Of a DNA stretch of 64,000 bases, positions 61,230 to 64,000 are shown piece after piece. Source of the stretch: Phoebastria nigripes (Eukaryota; Chordata; Aves; Procellariiformes; Diomedeidae); assembly GCA_035582835.1 (NCBI GenBank), contig JAYKAV010002739.1, forward strand, positions 595,598 to 659,597. The letters run 5' to 3'. The stretch's first letter is position 1; each line of letters opens with the position of its first letter. A model generated the notes under the pieces. That model did no database searches. It worked only from the letters and a program-made list of their open reading frames with translations, and was not told where the DNA came from. A program made the translations under genes and the position numbers.

Positions 61230-62480
61230 AACAATCAATCCCTATCCATCCATGGCACNCTTATTTTGTAAATATATACCACATCACCCCCAGTTATCCC
61301 TTTTCCTGACTGCAGTGCTTAGCCTGTTCATTTATCCTCAATATGACAAGCCTTTCAAGCCCTTGATGATCCTTCTTGGCTTTCTCTCAACCTTCTCAAA
61401 GTCTGAAGTATCTTCTGAGATAAGGGGACCAGAAATCCACATTGAATTCAAATGGTGGACAAACCATGGATTTATACAGTCACAGAATAATGTTCCATTT
61501 TGTTCTGTATTCATTTTCTAGTAATGCCAAACATTTGAGTTGCTCTGTTGACTGCTATTGGGTATTGAACTGTTGTTTCAATGGAGCCACTTACAAGAGA
61601 CCCAAGACCTCCTGAGTAGTGAAGACCAGTTTAAAGCCTATCATTTTGTGTGTGAAGTTAGGATTATTTTTTTCCCATGCCCATCACTTTGCATTTAGCT
61701 GTACCAAATATCATCTGTCATTTTATCACACATTTTATTCTCTTTCTCAGTTTTCTTCTAAGACTTCATACAGTCAGCCTGCACTCTTGCTAGACTGATA
61801 AATGTGGCATCACCAACAAGCTTTCTCATTCCACTATTCCACCATTTCCAGATTTTCTTATGAATATGTTGAACAGTAGAGGTCCCAACACAGACCCCTG
61901 AAAAATTCCTCTTGATTCCTCCCTCCATTGAAAAAACTGATCATTTGTTCTGTTTCCTGTCTCATAGTTACGCAAGACCTTCCCTCTAAGAGCTGCTTTT
62001 GGTGAGGGCNTTTGTCAAAGCCTTCTGGAATTACAGACAGACTGTATTGTCCAGATAACCCTGCCCCACAAGCTTGTTGACACCTTCACAAAAAAACAGG
62101 ATTATGGCCTTTTATATAAAGCTTCACCGACTCTATCAGTATGGCTTATTTATGGTACAATGCTTATGCAGTTGCCTGCTAACTCTTTATACTTTCTATT
62201 AGTTTGTCCAATATGGACATCAGTCTGATGTTCCTGTAATTCTCCACTGGGACCTCCGCATTACATATGTTATCCTCCAGTCCTAAGTACCCAGACTGTT
62301 TTAAATGAAAGGTTACACAAGTCTCTCAGCAATTCAGCTATTTCATCCTTGAATTGCTTCAAAACTCTTGAGTGATTACCATCTGCTCTTGGCAATGTGT
62401 TACTGTTCTTTATATCATTTGTTCCCAAACTCCTTCTGTAGTCACTTCAGTATCTTTTATGACCTGAACTAACCCAAGAG
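61230..62480 (-). mobile_element. Ancient CR1/L3-like LINE with readable reverse transcriptase motifs
   Basis: On the minus strand, in order: PVENYRNIRL at about 62222-62251 (family consensus NYRPISL); FQKA followed, after a one-base loss, by DK-PH near 61995-62030 (motif A, consensus FQKAFDKVPH); then GIFQGSVLGPLLFNIFI at 61861-61909 (consensus GVPQGSVLGPLLFNIFI). The 3' ORF2/UTR region runs down to about 61230, where the plus strand reads like other antisense CR1 tails (GCTTTCTCTCAACCTTCTC, CATTGAATTCAAATGGTGG, GATTTATACAGTC). Wording and divergence differ from the young CR1 copies, so it is an older lineage. Many frameshifts; dead. Confidence 0.85.
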
Positions 62481-64000
62481 CCTCTCTTTACTCCTGAGTA
62501 GGCCAGGGTGTAAAGCAGTTGAGTGACTAATGCTTTTCTGAAAGCACAGATCTTGCTTGGTTTGGGCTGGGCCATGGTTTGGTTATATTGCTTCTGCTAG
62601 CCAGTATTTGAATATGTAAAAGTACTCTAGAAAGGAAAATAAAGGTGTAGTACTGAGATGGTCATATGCCATCATTAGTTGTCAGAAGTGGCTGTGCTTT
62701 GAACACTGGCTGCATTGTTTGGGAAAGAAATGCCATGAAGTCAGGANTACCAGCACTGAGGTAACCCACCCAGTTACCCCCACCAGCATCTGGTGTCTTG
62801 CCACAAAACCACAGTTATTTTCTTGAAGTAGAGACGTTAGTGAGCATTGCAGGAGGAGGGTTATGAAGCAGGAGCTCCATGCTGTGTGATAGTGGGTCCC
62901 AAGCAACGCAGTTCAGGCAAAATCTTTCCTTGTCACAGCCTAACTACAGCCTCCAGAGAGCTCAAAGCTAAAAGCAGAGCACACAGGAACAGGGCTGCCT
63001 GGAATGGCAGGGCGTTATATACAGCTATTCATAAAAGCAATTATAAACGGCTTTTGTTACACTTAGAAGTACTTGGAAACCAATAATTTTTTAAGGCAGG
63101 GATGACATTATCTTGCCTTATGCTGGTCTCAGTTTAGGCTGAGTCCCTGTGTTGAAGCAGGGGGCATTGTGTTTGGCCTGCACAGGGCGTTGAATTTGTG
63201 TACTGGCATCGGTTTGGCTCCATGTCTGTGGGTGCCCTCATGGCTTCTTTTGCCTCAGACCCAGGGGGACGGGGAGAGGCTGCGGAGTGGGGGGTGTCAG
63301 GGTGCAGTGAGGGCCNGCTGCACTTCCCTGGAGGTTGGTGTTGGCCTGAGGGAAAGTCTGCAAAGTGGCTCTGCTTGCCAGCTGATTTCTCCCTGGGTCA
63401 GCAGAGCCAATCCTCATGACTTCCAGGCCACACAAAGAATTTTCTTCCTCTTTGCTTTCTAATAAATGACAACACTTGGATCAGTTCATACTGTTCCTTC
63501 AAGCTTCTTTATTTCACTGTCTCTACAGTGAAAAGATTATAGATCTTTTCCTGCCATCTTTCAGCTCCGCGCTGCTTCTGCCTCTGTAAGTTGCATAGGC
63601 GGAAGGCACTAAAAGCATCAAAACAAATCCCTGGAATATATGTGAAGACAATTCTTAGGCATTTGCATGAGACTAATTCTACAATTTATCAAGCTGAGCC
63701 TTGAGAGAGCATCTTCTCTCTCCGACCAAGAGCAGAGTAGTGTGTGAGCTAAGACTTTTTTGGTCAAGAGATAACTGTGGCTACTGGTAGATGACAGGTT
63801 TTCATCATTGAGCTAAAAAGTAATATTTAAGATAAGGCTTAATAACAGGTGTTTTTTTCCCTTAATAGCACATTACACTGAACTGATCTCATTTTATCAG
63901 TTCATGAGTCCCATCAACTCACGGCTAGTTTCATGTCTTAATGAGAGTTGCTTAACAGTGGGCTGTGCTCTGGACTGTACTGAAGAGTGTTTGCACTGTG
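62481..64000. other. Unannotated DNA to window end
   Basis: No supported gene. The part at 63160-63460 is somewhat GC-richer than its surroundings, but no CpG island, splice pair or motif could be shown. Confidence 0.35.

Noticed and set aside
1..64000. CRISPR array, tRNA or rRNA genes, phage or plasmid modules
   Set aside because: No regularly spaced repeats, no cloverleaf or rRNA sequence recognised, and the composition and repeats are those of a vertebrate nuclear genome.

Overview
The window looks like ordinary bird genomic DNA: AT-rich, almost wholly non-coding, with CR1 LINEs as the main repeat and solo LTRs of an avian ERVL-like family. There is no operon, tight gene packing, plasmid or phage gene, CRISPR array, or recognisable tRNA or rRNA gene. 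Nearly all long open frames are chance frames or lie inside repeats. About 27 isolated single N bases are scattered through the sequence, as in a draft or masked consensus assembly.

Region 1-8 kb: the 3' part of a split plus-strand gene. Five short exons (93-193, 2624-2732, 4652-4704, 4789-4844, 7505 onward) have matching splice phases (1, 0, 1, 0, 2) and one continuous open frame. I do not recognise the protein; it looks helical and intracellular. Its introns hold an antisense solo LTR (3552-4075) and an antisense CR1 tail (6231-6507). Right after the last recognisable codons of exon 5 sits a 142-bp antisense poly(A) retroposon flanked by a perfect 9-bp target-site duplication, so the present end of this exon is rebuilt, broken, or spliced in an unusual way.

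Region 9-17 kb: a transposon-rich block. It holds a second solo LTR of the same family but another subfamily (9486-10081), a heavily decayed minus-strand retroelement pol remnant with an RNase H-like motif (11993-13701), a minus-strand CR1 (13881-14460) and a long plus-strand CR1 with reverse-transcriptase motifs (14926-16207).

Region 17-42 kb: mostly unannotatable intergenic or intronic DNA with a plus-strand CR1 tail (26376-27085), older minus-strand CR1/L3-like remnants (33490-33740 and, less surely, 35800-37560), homopolymers, AT-rich microsatellites and a few weak exon candidates.

Region 42-64 kb: a plus-strand CR1 with reverse-transcriptase fragments (42740-44140), a long quiet stretch, a perfect 40-bp tandem duplication (58840-58917) and an ancient minus-strand CR1/L3-like LINE whose reverse-transcriptase motifs are still readable (61230-62480).

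I found no new multi-gene system. The most informative points are the unidentified five-exon gene, the poly(A) retroposon in its last exon, the two precisely bounded solo LTRs, and the decayed RNase H-bearing element.
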